Below, in pieces: positions 38,141-47,993 of a stretch of 64,000 nucleotides of DNA. The position numbers and the translations under genes are program-made. Source of the DNA: Planctomycetaceae bacterium (lineage in GTDB: Bacteria > Planctomycetota > Phycisphaerae > Phycisphaerales > UBA1924); NCBI GenBank assembly GCA_027487735.1, contig JAIYDA010000117.1, forward strand, positions 1 through 64,000, written 5' to 3'. The notes beneath the pieces are model-generated. The model was given only the letters and a program-made list of their open reading frames with translations. It was not told the DNA's origin and did no database searches. The number at the start of each line of letters is the position of its first letter. Within the stretch, counting starts at the first letter, position 1.

Positions 38141-39694
38141 ATGTTCGACAAACTCACCGACACCTTTGGCGGCTTGTTTCGCAAGCTCAGCGGCACAGAC
38201 AAAATCAGCGAGAGCAACGTCTCCGACGCGATGGCCGACGTGCGCACCGCGCTGCTCGATGCCGACGTGCACCTCGATGTCGTGAACGAGTTCTGCGATG
38301 TCGTGCTCGCCGATGCCAAGGGGCAGAAGGTGCACGAAAAGCTCGAGCCGGGCCAGCAGATGATCGGCATTGTGCACAAGCGGCTCGTCGAGCTGCTGGG
38401 CGGCACCGTGGAGGCAACCCCCGAGGACGAACGCACGGGCCTGCCCATCCCGCTGCCCAAGCCCCAGCAAGAGAGCGTCGCGATCGCCCGCAGCGCGAGC
38501 GGTCCCACCATCATCATGATGGCGGGTTTGCAAGGCAGCGGCAAGACCACCACCTGCGGCAAGCTCGCAGGATTCCTCAAGAAGCAAGGGCGCAGCGTGC
38601 TCCTCGCAGCGTGCGACCTGCAGCGTCCCGCCGCCGTCGAGCAGCTTCAGACGATCGCGACGCAAGTGGGCGAGATGTCGGGCGGTGCCCGTGTGGGGTT
38701 CTATGGCGAGGCGGACAAGACCGCGGAGTATGGCAAGGCCGTGGGCGTCGCGGTCGACGTCGCGAAGCGCGCCGTGCAGCACGCCCGGGCGCAAGGCTTC
38801 GACACCGTGATCCTCGACACCGCCGGTCGCCTGCACATCAACGACCAGCTCATGGGTGAGCTCGAGAGCGTGAAGACCGCGACCAGCCCGCACGAGGTCT
38901 TCCTCGTCGTCGACGCGATGAGCGGGCAGGACGCGGTGAACAGCGCCAAGGCCTTCCACAACCGCCTCGCCGTCAGCGGCGTGATCCTCGCGAAGTATGA
39001 CAGCGACACGCGGGGCGGAGCAGCGATCAGCGTGCGCAAGGTGACGGGTGCTCCAATCAAGTTCGTAGGCGTGGGCGAGAAGCTGGGCGCACTCGAAGAG
39101 TTCTTGCCCGACCGCGTCGCAGGGCGCATCCTGGGCATGGGCGACGTGGTGAGCCTTGTCGAGAAAGCCCAGCGCGAGGTGAGCGAGGACGACGCCAAGA
39201 GCCTGCAAGAGAAGATGATGCGGGGCGAGATGACGATGGAAGACTTCATCAAGCAGATGAAGCTCATCCGTCGCATGGGCCCGCTCAAGCAACTGCTGGG
39301 CTTGCTGCCAGGCGTCGGGAGCATGCTCAAGCAGGTCGATATCGACGACAAGCACCTCGACCGCATCGAGGCGATCGTGGGCAGCATGACCAAAGCCGAG
39401 CGCCAGAATGGCGTCGAGATGAGCTTCTCGCGCAGGCGGCGCATCGCCGCGGGCTCGGGCGTCAAGCTCGAGGAAGTTAGCCAGCTCATCAAGCAGTTTG
39501 AGATGGTGGGCAAGGTAAGCAAGCAGCTCGCGGGCATGAGCACCCGCGACCGCGCCGCCGCGATGCGCGAGATGGGCCCCGCCGCCACAGGCGACCTCCC
39601 CCGCGGCATGCAGGGCATCGGCAACAGCATGTTTGCCAAAGGCAGCACCGTGAGCGCAAGCGTGAAGGACCGGTTTAAGAAGAGGAAGAGGTAG
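38141..39694 (+). CDS. ffh: Signal recognition particle protein
   Basis: MFDKLTDTFGGLFRKLSG...MAGLQGSGKTTTCGKLAGFLKKQGRSVLLAACDLQRPAAVEQL; M-domain present. Confidence 0.96.
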   Translation: MFDKLTDTFGGLFRKLSGTDKISESNVSDAMADVRTALLDADVHLDVVNEFCDVVLADAKGQKVHEKLEPGQQMIGIVHKRLVELLGGTVEATPEDERTGLPIPLPKPQQESVAIARSASGPTIIMMAGLQGSGKTTTCGKLAGFLKKQGRSVLLAACDLQRPAAVEQLQTIATQVGEMSGGARVGFYGEADKTAEYGKAVGVAVDVAKRAVQHARAQGFDTVILDTAGRLHINDQLMGELESVKTATSPHEVFLVVDAMSGQDAVNSAKAFHNRLAVSGVILAKYDSDTRGGAAISVRKVTGAPIKFVGVGEKLGALEEFLPDRVAGRILGMGDVVSLVEKAQREVSEDDAKSLQEKMMRGEMTMEDFIKQMKLIRRMGPLKQLLGLLPGVGSMLKQVDIDDKHLDRIEAIVGSMTKAERQNGVEMSFSRRRRIAAGSGVKLEEVSQLIKQFEMVGKVSKQLAGMSTRDRAAAMREMGPAATGDLPRGMQGIGNSMFAKGSTVSASVKDRFKKRKR

Positions 39695-39701
39695 TCGGGC
39701 G

Positions 39702-39924
39702 ACGGGAACGGGGAGCGGGGAACGGGAAGAAGAGGGACAGGTGACAGGTGACAGGAGGGTAAAGGCCAGTGAACAGACCGTTCCGACCCGACACCTCGAC
39801 ACCTCGACACCTCGACACCTCGACACCTCGACACCTCGACACCTCTTGCCAAAAAAGAAAACGCCCAGGCTCATCACCCAGGCGTTCTGACTTCACAGAT
39901 CCCGTTCCCCGTTCCCCGTTCCCC
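39702..39924. repeat. Intergenic repeat complex: about 23-bp inverted repeat (39705-39727 / 39901-39924) flanking ACAGGTG repeats and an 8-bp (CGACACCT) tandem array at 39789-39845
   Basis: Read directly; convergent gene junction ffh/redoxin. Confidence 0.85.
39852..39892 (-). terminator. Candidate Rho-independent terminator for the redoxin gene
   Basis: Minus strand AACGCC...GGCGTTTTCTTTTTT. Confidence 0.55.
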
Positions 39925-39930
39925 TCCTCC

Positions 39931-40689
39931 TCAATCCTTCTTGTACTTCACGCTGCACCCATACGCGGGCGTCTTGTTCGTCGACACCGTCTCGCCCTTG
40001 AGCATCTCGTCCAGGGCCTTGCTCACGTAGTTCACCTTGCCCAGCGTGTCCGCCGAGCGGTTGTCGTCGATCGCGCCGTGATACGCGATCGTGCCATCCT
40101 TCGCGATGATGAACATCTCGGGCGTGCGCTTCGCGCCGTAGGTCTTGCCCACCGTGCCGCTCTCGTCGATGAGCACTGGGTATCCGATGCTGTAGTCCGT
40201 CACTGCTCGCTGGTTGCGCTCCAGCCCGTGGCCCTGCTCACCCTTCGCGCCGCTGTTGATGGCGACGAACTTCACGCCCTTGTCCTTGTACTTCTCAAAC
40301 AGGTCCTTGAAGGTCGTGTTGTTCTTGTGGTGCTTCACGACGAACGGGCAATCAGGGTTGAACCACTCGAGCACAACGATGGTGTTGCCATCCACGAGCG
40401 TGCTCAGTTGCACGTCGTTGCCCGCGGTGTCCTTGAGCGTGAAGTTGGCGTACGTGTCGCCCGTCGTCAGGCCCGAGGACTCTGCCTTCTTCTCTTCCTT
40501 TTTCTCGTCCTTCTTCTCATCCTTGGGCTTTTCAGCCGCAGGCTTGGTTTCAGCAGGCTTCGCCTGCGTGGGCTTGTCATCCGCGAAAGCGCGCCCCGTG
40601 AGCGTGCCCGCCAAGGCCGCCGCCACGATCACGCCACCAGCAACCAACGCCAACATCTTGCCACCTGAGCGACACAGAAGCGTGCACAT
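39931..40689 (-). CDS. Redoxin/thioredoxin-like exported protein
   Basis: VVLEWFNPDCPFVVKHHKNNTTFKDLFEKY; signal segment and lysine/glutamate-rich linker. Confidence 0.85.
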   Translation of the reverse strand: MCTLLCRSGGKMLALVAGGVIVAAALAGTLTGRAFADDKPTQAKPAETKPAAEKPKDEKKDEKKEEKKAESSGLTTGDTYANFTLKDTAGNDVQLSTLVDGNTIVVLEWFNPDCPFVVKHHKNNTTFKDLFEKYKDKGVKFVAINSGAKGEQGHGLERNQRAVTDYSIGYPVLIDESGTVGKTYGAKRTPEMFIIAKDGTIAYHGAIDDNRSADTLGKVNYVSKALDEMLKGETVSTNKTPAYGCSVKYKKD

Positions 40690-40804
40690 AGAGAACTCCT
40701 CATGCAATCCTGATCCGACGCGAGCAGAGCCTCCACGCGAGGCACGCTTCGCACCCGTCACCATACACCAGCCCAACCCCGCAAAGCGCATTCCACGGGT
40801 TCTT

Positions 40805-42013
40805 TCACCGTGCCGGCGCAACCTCGCTCGCAGCCGCTGGCAGCGAAAGCCAGTAGCTCTTGCGAACCCCATCCTCCCCCACAACCTGCACAACGCCCTC
40901 GACCTTGCCTTGCTGCACAGGGTCAACGCTTTCTGCAATGCCAAGCTGCGCCCGCATGCCGTTCGCGAGGTCGGCATCGATCTGCAAGCTCAGTTTCAGG
41001 CCCGGCTCGCTCGCGCCCGCGTCGCTCCCGACCGCCTCTCTTTTCACTTCGCCCGTGCCCAGCAAATCCGCAAACGGCAGGCTCGCATCGCTGGGCAAAA
41101 ATGCCAAGCTCCGCGCGCTGCGCACCTCGATGCTCACCTCGCTCCCCACGCGTCGAGCGACGATACCCGCCGCTTCCTGCACCTGCGGCCCCAGCACCAC
41201 AGGCCGCAGCGATATCGAGCGGCTCGCCAACTGGGCAGCCACCTCGCTCGCTCGCCCCCGCGCGTGCCCAGCATCACCACCCTGCTCGCCCTCACGCTCC
41301 TTCGCACTCTCCTCCGCCGCCAGCACATGCACGCGCACCTCCGCGCTGCCATCCTCGGGTATGCACGCATCATCGCACACCAGCCACCCCGCGTCGATGG
41401 TCAAGGCATACTCACCCGCCGCCAGCCCCGCCGGCACAGCCACCGAATGCACCAGCACCAGCTCATCGAAGTACGCCGCATCGACAGTGTCCGCCGAGCT
41501 CACATACCGCGTCGGCGCGGGCCACAACTCGGGCTCCAGCGCACCCGCCAGCTTGCCTTTGCTCGCCTCGGGCACGAGCGCCGCCCACGCCTTGGGCAGC
41601 GAGACCGTCCACGTGGGCGGCAAGCCCGTGTCGTTGAATCCGCGCCAATAAATGTGCCACTTCGCTGGCATCCGAAACCGCAGCACCAGCTCGAGCGTGC
41701 CACCCGGACGCACCGCCGTTTGCGTTGCCAACGCCTCAAACTGGACCTTGGTCTTCGAAGCTGCGAAAAGCGCGGCCGCCTGCTTCGCACGCGTCGTCAT
41801 GGGCTGCCCATCGTCACGCTGGTCGTTCCCACTAGGCTGTCCAGTTGGCTGTCCAGCCGGCTGCCCACTGGATTGCCCCCACGCAAGGCTTGGTGCCCCT
41901 GCACCGCTCAACCCCGCCGCCATCCACGCTGCCACCACGCCCACATGCCAAGCGTGACGGGCACGCTCAGCACTCAGCCTTTGCCGACGATCGGGATGGT
42001 CTGGAGACGTCAT
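40805..42013 (-). CDS. DsbD N-terminal-type (thiol:disulfide interchange) domain protein
   Basis: AKWHIYWRGFNDTGLPPTWTVSLPKAWA...LTIDAGWLVCDDACIPEDGSAEVRV. Confidence 0.75.
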   Translation of the reverse strand: MTSPDHPDRRQRLSAERARHAWHVGVVAAWMAAGLSGAGAPSLAWGQSSGQPAGQPTGQPSGNDQRDDGQPMTTRAKQAAALFAASKTKVQFEALATQTAVRPGGTLELVLRFRMPAKWHIYWRGFNDTGLPPTWTVSLPKAWAALVPEASKGKLAGALEPELWPAPTRYVSSADTVDAAYFDELVLVHSVAVPAGLAAGEYALTIDAGWLVCDDACIPEDGSAEVRVHVLAAEESAKEREGEQGGDAGHARGRASEVAAQLASRSISLRPVVLGPQVQEAAGIVARRVGSEVSIEVRSARSLAFLPSDASLPFADLLGTGEVKREAVGSDAGASEPGLKLSLQIDADLANGMRAQLGIAESVDPVQQGKVEGVVQVVGEDGVRKSYWLSLPAAASEVAPAR

Positions 42014-42081
42014 GCAGCGACTGACAACAGTGGACCTTTGAGCAAACTCGTACGCTCCGCAGGCTCTATTGTTCGTCGCCC

Positions 42082-42666
42082 ATGCCCAACCCGTGTCACG
42101 CGATCTGCCGAAACCCCCGCTCATTTCGCATCCTTGCGTGCATTTTTTCGCTGCATTCGCGCTCGGCCCATGCCGTGCTCGCTGGCCTTGCCTTTCTGCT
42201 CTCACTGGGCGGCTGCCAGCCCGCAGTCAGCGATAGCGACCTCGTGCCCATCAGCGTGCTGGAGGCCAAGAACCTCTGGAATCAAGCCCAGACCAACCCC
42301 AAAGCCACGCTGTTTCTCGACCCGCGTGCCTCCGAGGCGTACGCGTCTGAGCACATCCCAGGTGCTCGCAACATCGAGATCGCCGACGCCGCCCAGCGTG
42401 CCCGCGTCGCAGAGGCGGCGTACAGCCGCCCCTTCTGGGAGCGTGCCCGCCTTGCCCGCATCGATGCGACGCTGGCAGACTACGACGCACTCGTCGTCTA
42501 CGCCGACAACGCGGGGAGCGCGAGCGCCCGCGTCCTCAGCAAACTCCTCATTCGCCAGCGATTCCGCAACGTCTACCTCTTTGAAGGGGGCCTGCTGGAG
42601 TGGAAACAGCGAGGCGGCGAAACCCAAGGAACCGGTCTGACCGACGCGTCCAGCAACGCCCCGTGA
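42082..42666 (+). CDS. Rhodanese-like domain lipoprotein
   Basis: LGGC lipobox; FLDPRASEAYASEHIPGARNIEIAD...LFEGGLLEWKQRGGE. Confidence 0.8.
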   Translation: MPNPCHAICRNPRSFRILACIFSLHSRSAHAVLAGLAFLLSLGGCQPAVSDSDLVPISVLEAKNLWNQAQTNPKATLFLDPRASEAYASEHIPGARNIEIADAAQRARVAEAAYSRPFWERARLARIDATLADYDALVVYADNAGSASARVLSKLLIRQRFRNVYLFEGGLLEWKQRGGETQGTGLTDASSNAP

Positions 42667-42737
42667 CCGAAGCAGCACCGCACGGCCTCCGCCACCCCTC
42701 GCCCACGCATCATCTGCATTCCTACCCTCCACCGCCT

Positions 42738-43286
42738 ATGCCCACACTCGATCACCCCGCCTTCGCCCTCGTCAAGCAAGCCTTCCCTGCGAAGAAGTTT
42801 CGCGGCACCGAGTTTCGCGGGCAGAGCACCCTCCTCGTCGACGTTGCCGACCTGCACGCCGTTCTCGCCTTCCTGAAGACCCCCGCAGGTGGCGACTACT
42901 GCTTCCTCAGTGACATTGCAGGCATCGACTACCTGAACTACCCGGCCAAGATGCCCGGGCGGTTTGGCGTTGTCTACAACCTCCTGAGCTTCGCGAAGGA
43001 TGATCGCTTCTTCGTCAAGGTGTTTCTCGATCCCTCGCTGCCCACCGATGGCACCGCCGAGGACCCCGCCCTGCTACTGCCCAGCGTGACGAACCTGTGG
43101 GCGGGCGCCGAGTGGATGGAGCGCGAGATCTACGACATGCTGGGCATTCGCTTCAGCAATCACCCCGACATGCGCCGCATTCTGCTGTGGGAGAGCTACC
43201 CCGGGCACCCGCTGCGCAAGGACTACCCCGTGCGCGGGCGGGGCGAGCGCGAGGCCTACCGCATCGTCGATCGCCACTCGTCGTAA
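42738..43286 (+). CDS. nuoC: NADH-quinone oxidoreductase subunit C
   Basis: LWAGAEWMEREIYDMLGIRFSNHPDMRRILLWESYPGHPLRKDYPVRGRGE signature. Confidence 0.95.
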   Translation: MPTLDHPAFALVKQAFPAKKFRGTEFRGQSTLLVDVADLHAVLAFLKTPAGGDYCFLSDIAGIDYLNYPAKMPGRFGVVYNLLSFAKDDRFFVKVFLDPSLPTDGTAEDPALLLPSVTNLWAGAEWMEREIYDMLGIRFSNHPDMRRILLWESYPGHPLRKDYPVRGRGEREAYRIVDRHSS

Positions 43287-43328
43287 GCGATGCTGGTCTG
43301 CGGGCGTATGAGCGAGCGGGCAACCCAC

Positions 43329-44288
43329 TCACGCAAACACAGCATACAGCCCAATGCTCACCCCAAAGATGAGCAACCGCGTGACGATGCCCATCACGAT
43401 CGCCTCGTGCAGCTCAAGCTCGAGCACTTTCATGTAGAGCAGCCAGAGCAGGCCGAGGCCCAAAATGCCGAAGGCTCGAATGCCAACCGCTGTACCAAGT
43501 GCTGTGGGCACCTGCACAGCCGCATAAATGCCCGCCAGCCGCAACGCGGTTGCGTGCCACGGAGCGTCATACTCGATGTAGAACAAGCTGCACACCCAGA
43601 ACGCCGCCATCGCAATCGGCACAATAACCAACCACCCCAGGAACGCGATGAGGATCGCTTCTGGTGCCGCGCTCCCGAGGGTGGCAAGCAACCCGATCGT
43701 GAGCACCCACCCGACAATCATTAAAATGATGGGCGGTCGATACAGCTCCCGGCGAGCCTGCTTCTCTGAGTCGAGCATCGACTGGTTTTTGGGCATGCGC
43801 AGCTTCTTGCCGCACTCCGGGCAAACATCGCTCGGCGCGCCCCGCATGTCATAGCCGCAGCCCTGGCAGGTCGTCTGCGCCGGCACGTTCAGTTGGCCCT
43901 TCATGCGGGCGGCAAGGTCCTTGGGCACTTTGTTCAGTCGCAGCGAGCTCAGGTCGTGCCCGCAGCTCTTGCAGATGCGCCCGGCATACTGCATCTCCGC
44001 CTCGCACGCCGGGCAGCGACGCACCGACGTGTCGGCCAAGCCCCCCTCAAGCCCGAGTGGCTTGTCAAAGGTCCTCGCATCCTGCTGCACAAACTGGCGG
44101 TCGCCCGATCGCTTCGCAACGGCCGGAGCACTCGGCGCAGCTTCTGCCGCAGGCTGCGCCTCCAGCTTCGCTTGCAGCTTCTGCACGCACGTCTCGCAGA
44201 CGTACCTCCCCTGCGCATCCTTCGTGCGCGGGCGCTTGCTGCAATCCTCTTTGCACACCACGCACACCTTGGCAGCCACTTGCGACAT
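43329..44288 (-). CDS. Zinc-ribbon membrane protein of unknown function
   Basis: CVVCKEDC...CETCVQ, CPACEAEM..CKSCGHD, CQGCGYDMRGAPSDVCPECGKKL then several TM helices. Confidence 0.75.
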   Translation of the reverse strand: MSQVAAKVCVVCKEDCSKRPRTKDAQGRYVCETCVQKLQAKLEAQPAAEAAPSAPAVAKRSGDRQFVQQDARTFDKPLGLEGGLADTSVRRCPACEAEMQYAGRICKSCGHDLSSLRLNKVPKDLAARMKGQLNVPAQTTCQGCGYDMRGAPSDVCPECGKKLRMPKNQSMLDSEKQARRELYRPPIILMIVGWVLTIGLLATLGSAAPEAILIAFLGWLVIVPIAMAAFWVCSLFYIEYDAPWHATALRLAGIYAAVQVPTALGTAVGIRAFGILGLGLLWLLYMKVLELELHEAIVMGIVTRLLIFGVSIGLYAVFA

Positions 44289-44414
44289 GACCCCTCCGAT
44301 TCGGGCAGCCGCGTGCCACCCCTGAACAACACCATAACGCATGTGCCGTGGGACTGCAACCCGAACTTCGCACATATCTGTGCAGTTTTTGCCCTGCACG
44401 CCTTCGACGCGTCT

Positions 44415-45665
44415 TCACACAGATTCACGCCGCGCAAAGCCACGCAGCAGCACCAACGCCGTCAGCTGCGCCCGCTGCACCAGGCTGGGCAGCTCGATCC
44501 ACTCCACGTTCGTGTGCAGCCCGCCGCCCCGCACGCCCAGGGTGTCGATCACGGGCAGCCCCGCAGCTTGCAGGTTGTTGCCGTCGCACACGCCTCCCGT
44601 CGTGCCAAGCGGCAGTTGCTGCCCAAGGTCGCCCGCGCACTGCTGGGCCAGCGTCGCCAGCTGCCGCACCGCAGGTGTGGCAGGCTTGCGCGGGCGATTG
44701 ACCAGCGAACGCACCCGCACGCTGGGCAGGCCCTGTCCATCTGTCGCGAGCTCGCGCAGTCGCGCCTCGATGATGTGCTGAGCATCGTCGCTCATGAAGC
44801 GCATGTTGCCCCAGGCCCGCGCATGATCGGGCACGATGTTGCTCGCGCTGCCGCCTTGCAAGGGCCCCACGCTCACGATCCGGCCGCTGTCCACATCCGC
44901 GATGTCCGCAGCGCCGAGCACTGCCCTCGCGAGCGCATTGACCGCCGACACGCCCTTGGCAAAGTCTCTCCCCACATGCGCCGCCTTGCCCGTCGCCTCG
45001 ATGACAAACTGCCCGCTCCCCGGGCGCTCAATCACCAGCGAGCCATCGGGCAGCGCAGGCTCAAAGATCAGCCCCGCGCGATACCCCTCGCGCGCCTCCG
45101 CTTGCAACGCCGCGTTGCCCGCGAATGTCCCCGTCTCCTCATCGCTCACGAGCGCGAACCCCCAGCTGAGCACAACCCCCGCCTCCGCCAGCGCCTCCAA
45201 GGCCGCGATCGCAACGAGCAACCCCCCCTTCATATCCGCACACCCCGGGCCCGTCGCGCGAGTGCCATCGACGCGCAGGCGATCAAAGGGCTCGCCGCTC
45301 GGAGTTCGCACGCTCGGCGCGTGCACCGTGTCGATGTGTCCGCACAGCAGCACCGTGGGCTCGGCGTGCCAGTGCCTCGCAATCGCGAGGGGCGGGGGCT
45401 GCTGAGGCGTTGGGTGCGGGCTGCTTGGGGTGCCCTCGCGAAGCCAATCCGGGCGCGTGTCGCCAGGCACGAGCGAGATCGTGGCCCCAAGGTCCTCCAA
45501 CCTCGCGAGCACGCTGGCACGCTGGGCATCGAGTGCGCGGAGCGTGTCCTCGTGCGCTGCGTGCGGGCCCGTGGACATGCCCACCCACTCGCTCAGCGTG
45601 ACGAGCAGATTGTCTTCGCGCGAAGCGATCGCGTCGCACACGTGGCGCTCGAGGGTCGTCAGCAT
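44415..45665 (-). CDS. M20-family metallopeptidase (carboxypeptidase G2/ArgE-like)
   Basis: VLLCGHIDTVHA, GPGCADMKGGLLVAIAALEAL, VSDEETGTFAG. Confidence 0.88.
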   Translation of the reverse strand: MLTTLERHVCDAIASREDNLLVTLSEWVGMSTGPHAAHEDTLRALDAQRASVLARLEDLGATISLVPGDTRPDWLREGTPSSPHPTPQQPPPLAIARHWHAEPTVLLCGHIDTVHAPSVRTPSGEPFDRLRVDGTRATGPGCADMKGGLLVAIAALEALAEAGVVLSWGFALVSDEETGTFAGNAALQAEAREGYRAGLIFEPALPDGSLVIERPGSGQFVIEATGKAAHVGRDFAKGVSAVNALARAVLGAADIADVDSGRIVSVGPLQGGSASNIVPDHARAWGNMRFMSDDAQHIIEARLRELATDGQGLPSVRVRSLVNRPRKPATPAVRQLATLAQQCAGDLGQQLPLGTTGGVCDGNNLQAAGLPVIDTLGVRGGGLHTNVEWIELPSLVQRAQLTALVLLRGFARRESV

Positions 45666-45747
45666 CGCCCATGATAGTGATCGCCCCCAGGCTGCCTGAC
45701 CGCCCTGCCTGCCTCACCACTCCTCGCCCGCGAACTACCCTCTGGGC

Positions 45748-46944
45748 TTGCACGACGCACCAAGCCAACGACCCGCGCCGGACCAAGACCAAGACCAGGC
45801 CCAGGCCCAAGCCCAGCCCCAAGACCAAGACCTCGCCCGCTATCAGCGGCAGACGCTGCTGCCGGGCGTGGGCGAGCGCGGGCAGCGAGCTCTGCTCGCG
45901 TCGCACGTCGCCATCGTGGGCGTCGGCGCGCTGGGGTGCCACGCGGCCGACATGCTCTGCCGCGCTGGCGTCGGTCGCATCACCCTCATCGATCGCGACG
46001 TCGTCGAACTGACGAACCTGCAGCGCCAGACGCTGTTTACGACGCTCGACGCACGCAGCGGCTTGCCCAAAGTCGAGGCCGCCGCCGTGCGCCTGCGCGA
46101 AGTCAACCCCGACGTCGCGCTGCGTCCGCTCGCGATCGACCTCACCCGCAGCAACGCTCTGCACGCCCTCGCGCTGGGCCCCAGCAGCGACGTCCCCGCG
46201 TGCAGCGTCATCATTGACGGCACCGACAACTTCGAGACGCGATACTTGCTGAACGACATCGCCGTCAAGCACGGCATACCGCTCAGCTACGGCGGCGTCG
46301 TGGGCACGCGCGGCATGAGCTTTCTCGCGCACGCGCACGCCGACGCGCCGTGCCTGCGCTGCCTGTTTCCTGCGATGCCCGCCCCGGGCAGCACGCCCAC
46401 GTGCGACACTGCGGGCGTGCTGGGATCTGCGGTGGCCATCGTCGCGGCAACGCAAGCAACAGAGGTGCTCAAGCTGCTGCTGGGCGAGGATGATCGCCTC
46501 GCGGGCACGCTGCTGGAGTTTGACTTGTGGAGCAACGCACGGCGGCGCATCACGCCCGTGCGCAGCGACGATTGCCCCTGCTGCGTGCACCGCGAGTTCG
46601 CGTGGCTCGATGGCCCAGGCCTTGCGAGCGAGCCCGCCGCGTTGTGTGGGCAGGATGCGATGCAGATCTCGCCCGGCGCGACTGCAAGCGAATCGTCCCA
46701 AAGCGGCGAGACGCCCGGCATCTCGCAAACTCGCACAGAACTCGACCTCGCCTCGCTCGCCGCCCGCCTCGCCCCCCTGGGCGACGTGCGGCAAAGCAAG
46801 CTCATGCTCCGCTTCACGCCCCATACGCTGCTGCACGACACCCCCATCCGCCTCACGATCTTTGCCGATGGCCGCGCGATCGTGCACGGCACAACGCGTG
46901 CCGACGTCGCGCGATCGCTCTACGCGCGGTACGTCGGGTCGTAA
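45748..46944 (+). CDS. ThiF/MoeB-type E1-like adenylyltransferase
   Basis: RYQRQTLLPGVGERGQRALLASHVAIVGVGALGCHAADMLCRAGVGRITLIDRDVVELTNLQRQTLF; QD/QA-rich N-terminal tail. Confidence 0.9.
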   Translation: MHDAPSQRPAPDQDQDQAQAQAQPQDQDLARYQRQTLLPGVGERGQRALLASHVAIVGVGALGCHAADMLCRAGVGRITLIDRDVVELTNLQRQTLFTTLDARSGLPKVEAAAVRLREVNPDVALRPLAIDLTRSNALHALALGPSSDVPACSVIIDGTDNFETRYLLNDIAVKHGIPLSYGGVVGTRGMSFLAHAHADAPCLRCLFPAMPAPGSTPTCDTAGVLGSAVAIVAATQATEVLKLLLGEDDRLAGTLLEFDLWSNARRRITPVRSDDCPCCVHREFAWLDGPGLASEPAALCGQDAMQISPGATASESSQSGETPGISQTRTELDLASLAARLAPLGDVRQSKLMLRFTPHTLLHDTPIRLTIFADGRAIVHGTTRADVARSLYARYVGS

Positions 46945-46959
46945 CAAGTCACATCGACC

Positions 46960-47610
46960 TCACCCCACCTTGCGTGCATCGCCCCGCTTGGCTTTCTGAT
47001 GCACCGTGGGCGTGAGATGAAACGTCGCGACACATCGCCCCACGCGCCGCTCTTTCGCAGCGAGCTTGGCAAGCAGGCGGTCTTGCTTCTTCACCTTCGC
47101 CAGCACCGCGGGCACGAGGGGCTGCTGAATCACCTCAAGCTCCAGGGTGAGGTTGAACTCTTTCCGGGTTGCCATGAGCGTGCGCAAGTCTTCGCTGGGC
47201 GTCACGCGATACACCGCAGGCCCGAAGCACGGACGCAGAAACTTGTACTCCAGCTGCTTGCACACCAGCGTGTAGTCGCCCCCGGTAATGCCGAAGATGT
47301 ACATGCCCCCAGCGATCTCGCTGTTGGCGAGCAAAGCCGCGCCCGCCATCGCGTTGTACCAGTTGCGATTGAACCGCCGGAAGGGGAGCACCGCAGCGAA
47401 CGAGTTGCCGTCCAGCCGCTTCATGTGGATGCCGCTCTTAAACGCGTAGGGCAGCCAGATGAGTGAGCAGACGCGATGCCAAAAGTTGTTGCGCGTGCTC
47501 AGCCGCGCGACAAACGCCTCGACTCGCTCACGCAGCGTGAGCGTGACGGCAGGCACCACCACGGGCTCGGAGCGACTGAGAATGCCCTCCTCGGCTTGTT
47601 CGTCGGTCAT
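46960..47610 (-). CDS. DUF4442-like (hotdog) protein
   Basis: AAVLPFRRFNRNWYNAMAGAALLANSEIAGGMYIF...; start uncertain, upstream extension possible. Confidence 0.6.
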   Translation of the reverse strand: MTDEQAEEGILSRSEPVVVPAVTLTLRERVEAFVARLSTRNNFWHRVCSLIWLPYAFKSGIHMKRLDGNSFAAVLPFRRFNRNWYNAMAGAALLANSEIAGGMYIFGITGGDYTLVCKQLEYKFLRPCFGPAVYRVTPSEDLRTLMATRKEFNLTLELEVIQQPLVPAVLAKVKKQDRLLAKLAAKERRVGRCVATFHLTPTVHQKAKRGDARKVG

Positions 47611-47993
47611 CGCGTCCACCTGCGCGTCGCTCAACTCGCCCGTGGGCGCACCTGTGCCCCCCGCTGGCGGCTGATCGGGCAGCGAGTCCGAAGGCGATGC
47701 TTGTGGTTGGGGCCGGGCAATCTGCGACACTTCGAAAGCGTAAGCAAGCACAGGCTGGGGTGCGGGCCTGGCAGGTCGTGATTGGGCGGGAAGAGAAGGG
47801 AGCGGGGAGCGGGGAGCGGGGAAACCCGACGCTGCTTGTCGACCGCATCGCTTGCGACTCACTCTGGTTGCTCGGGTCGCTCTGGGGGGGCCAGCTCTCA
47901 AAAACACACTCAGCCACGCGTTTCCGCCCGTGGCTGAGCAAAGGAGGAGAGAGAGACAAGACACCAGCAGAAGTGGCAGGCTCGTGCAGCCGC

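Noticed and set aside
38126-39896. Minus-strand ORFs starting with repeated GVEVSRCR and plus-strand HLDTSTPR ORF
   Set aside because: These are translations of the 8-bp intergenic CGACACCT array running into ffh antisense; not genuine proteins.
40214-42640. 808-aa plus-strand ORF
   Set aside because: Antisense to redoxin and DsbD-domain genes and out of frame with the rhodanese gene.
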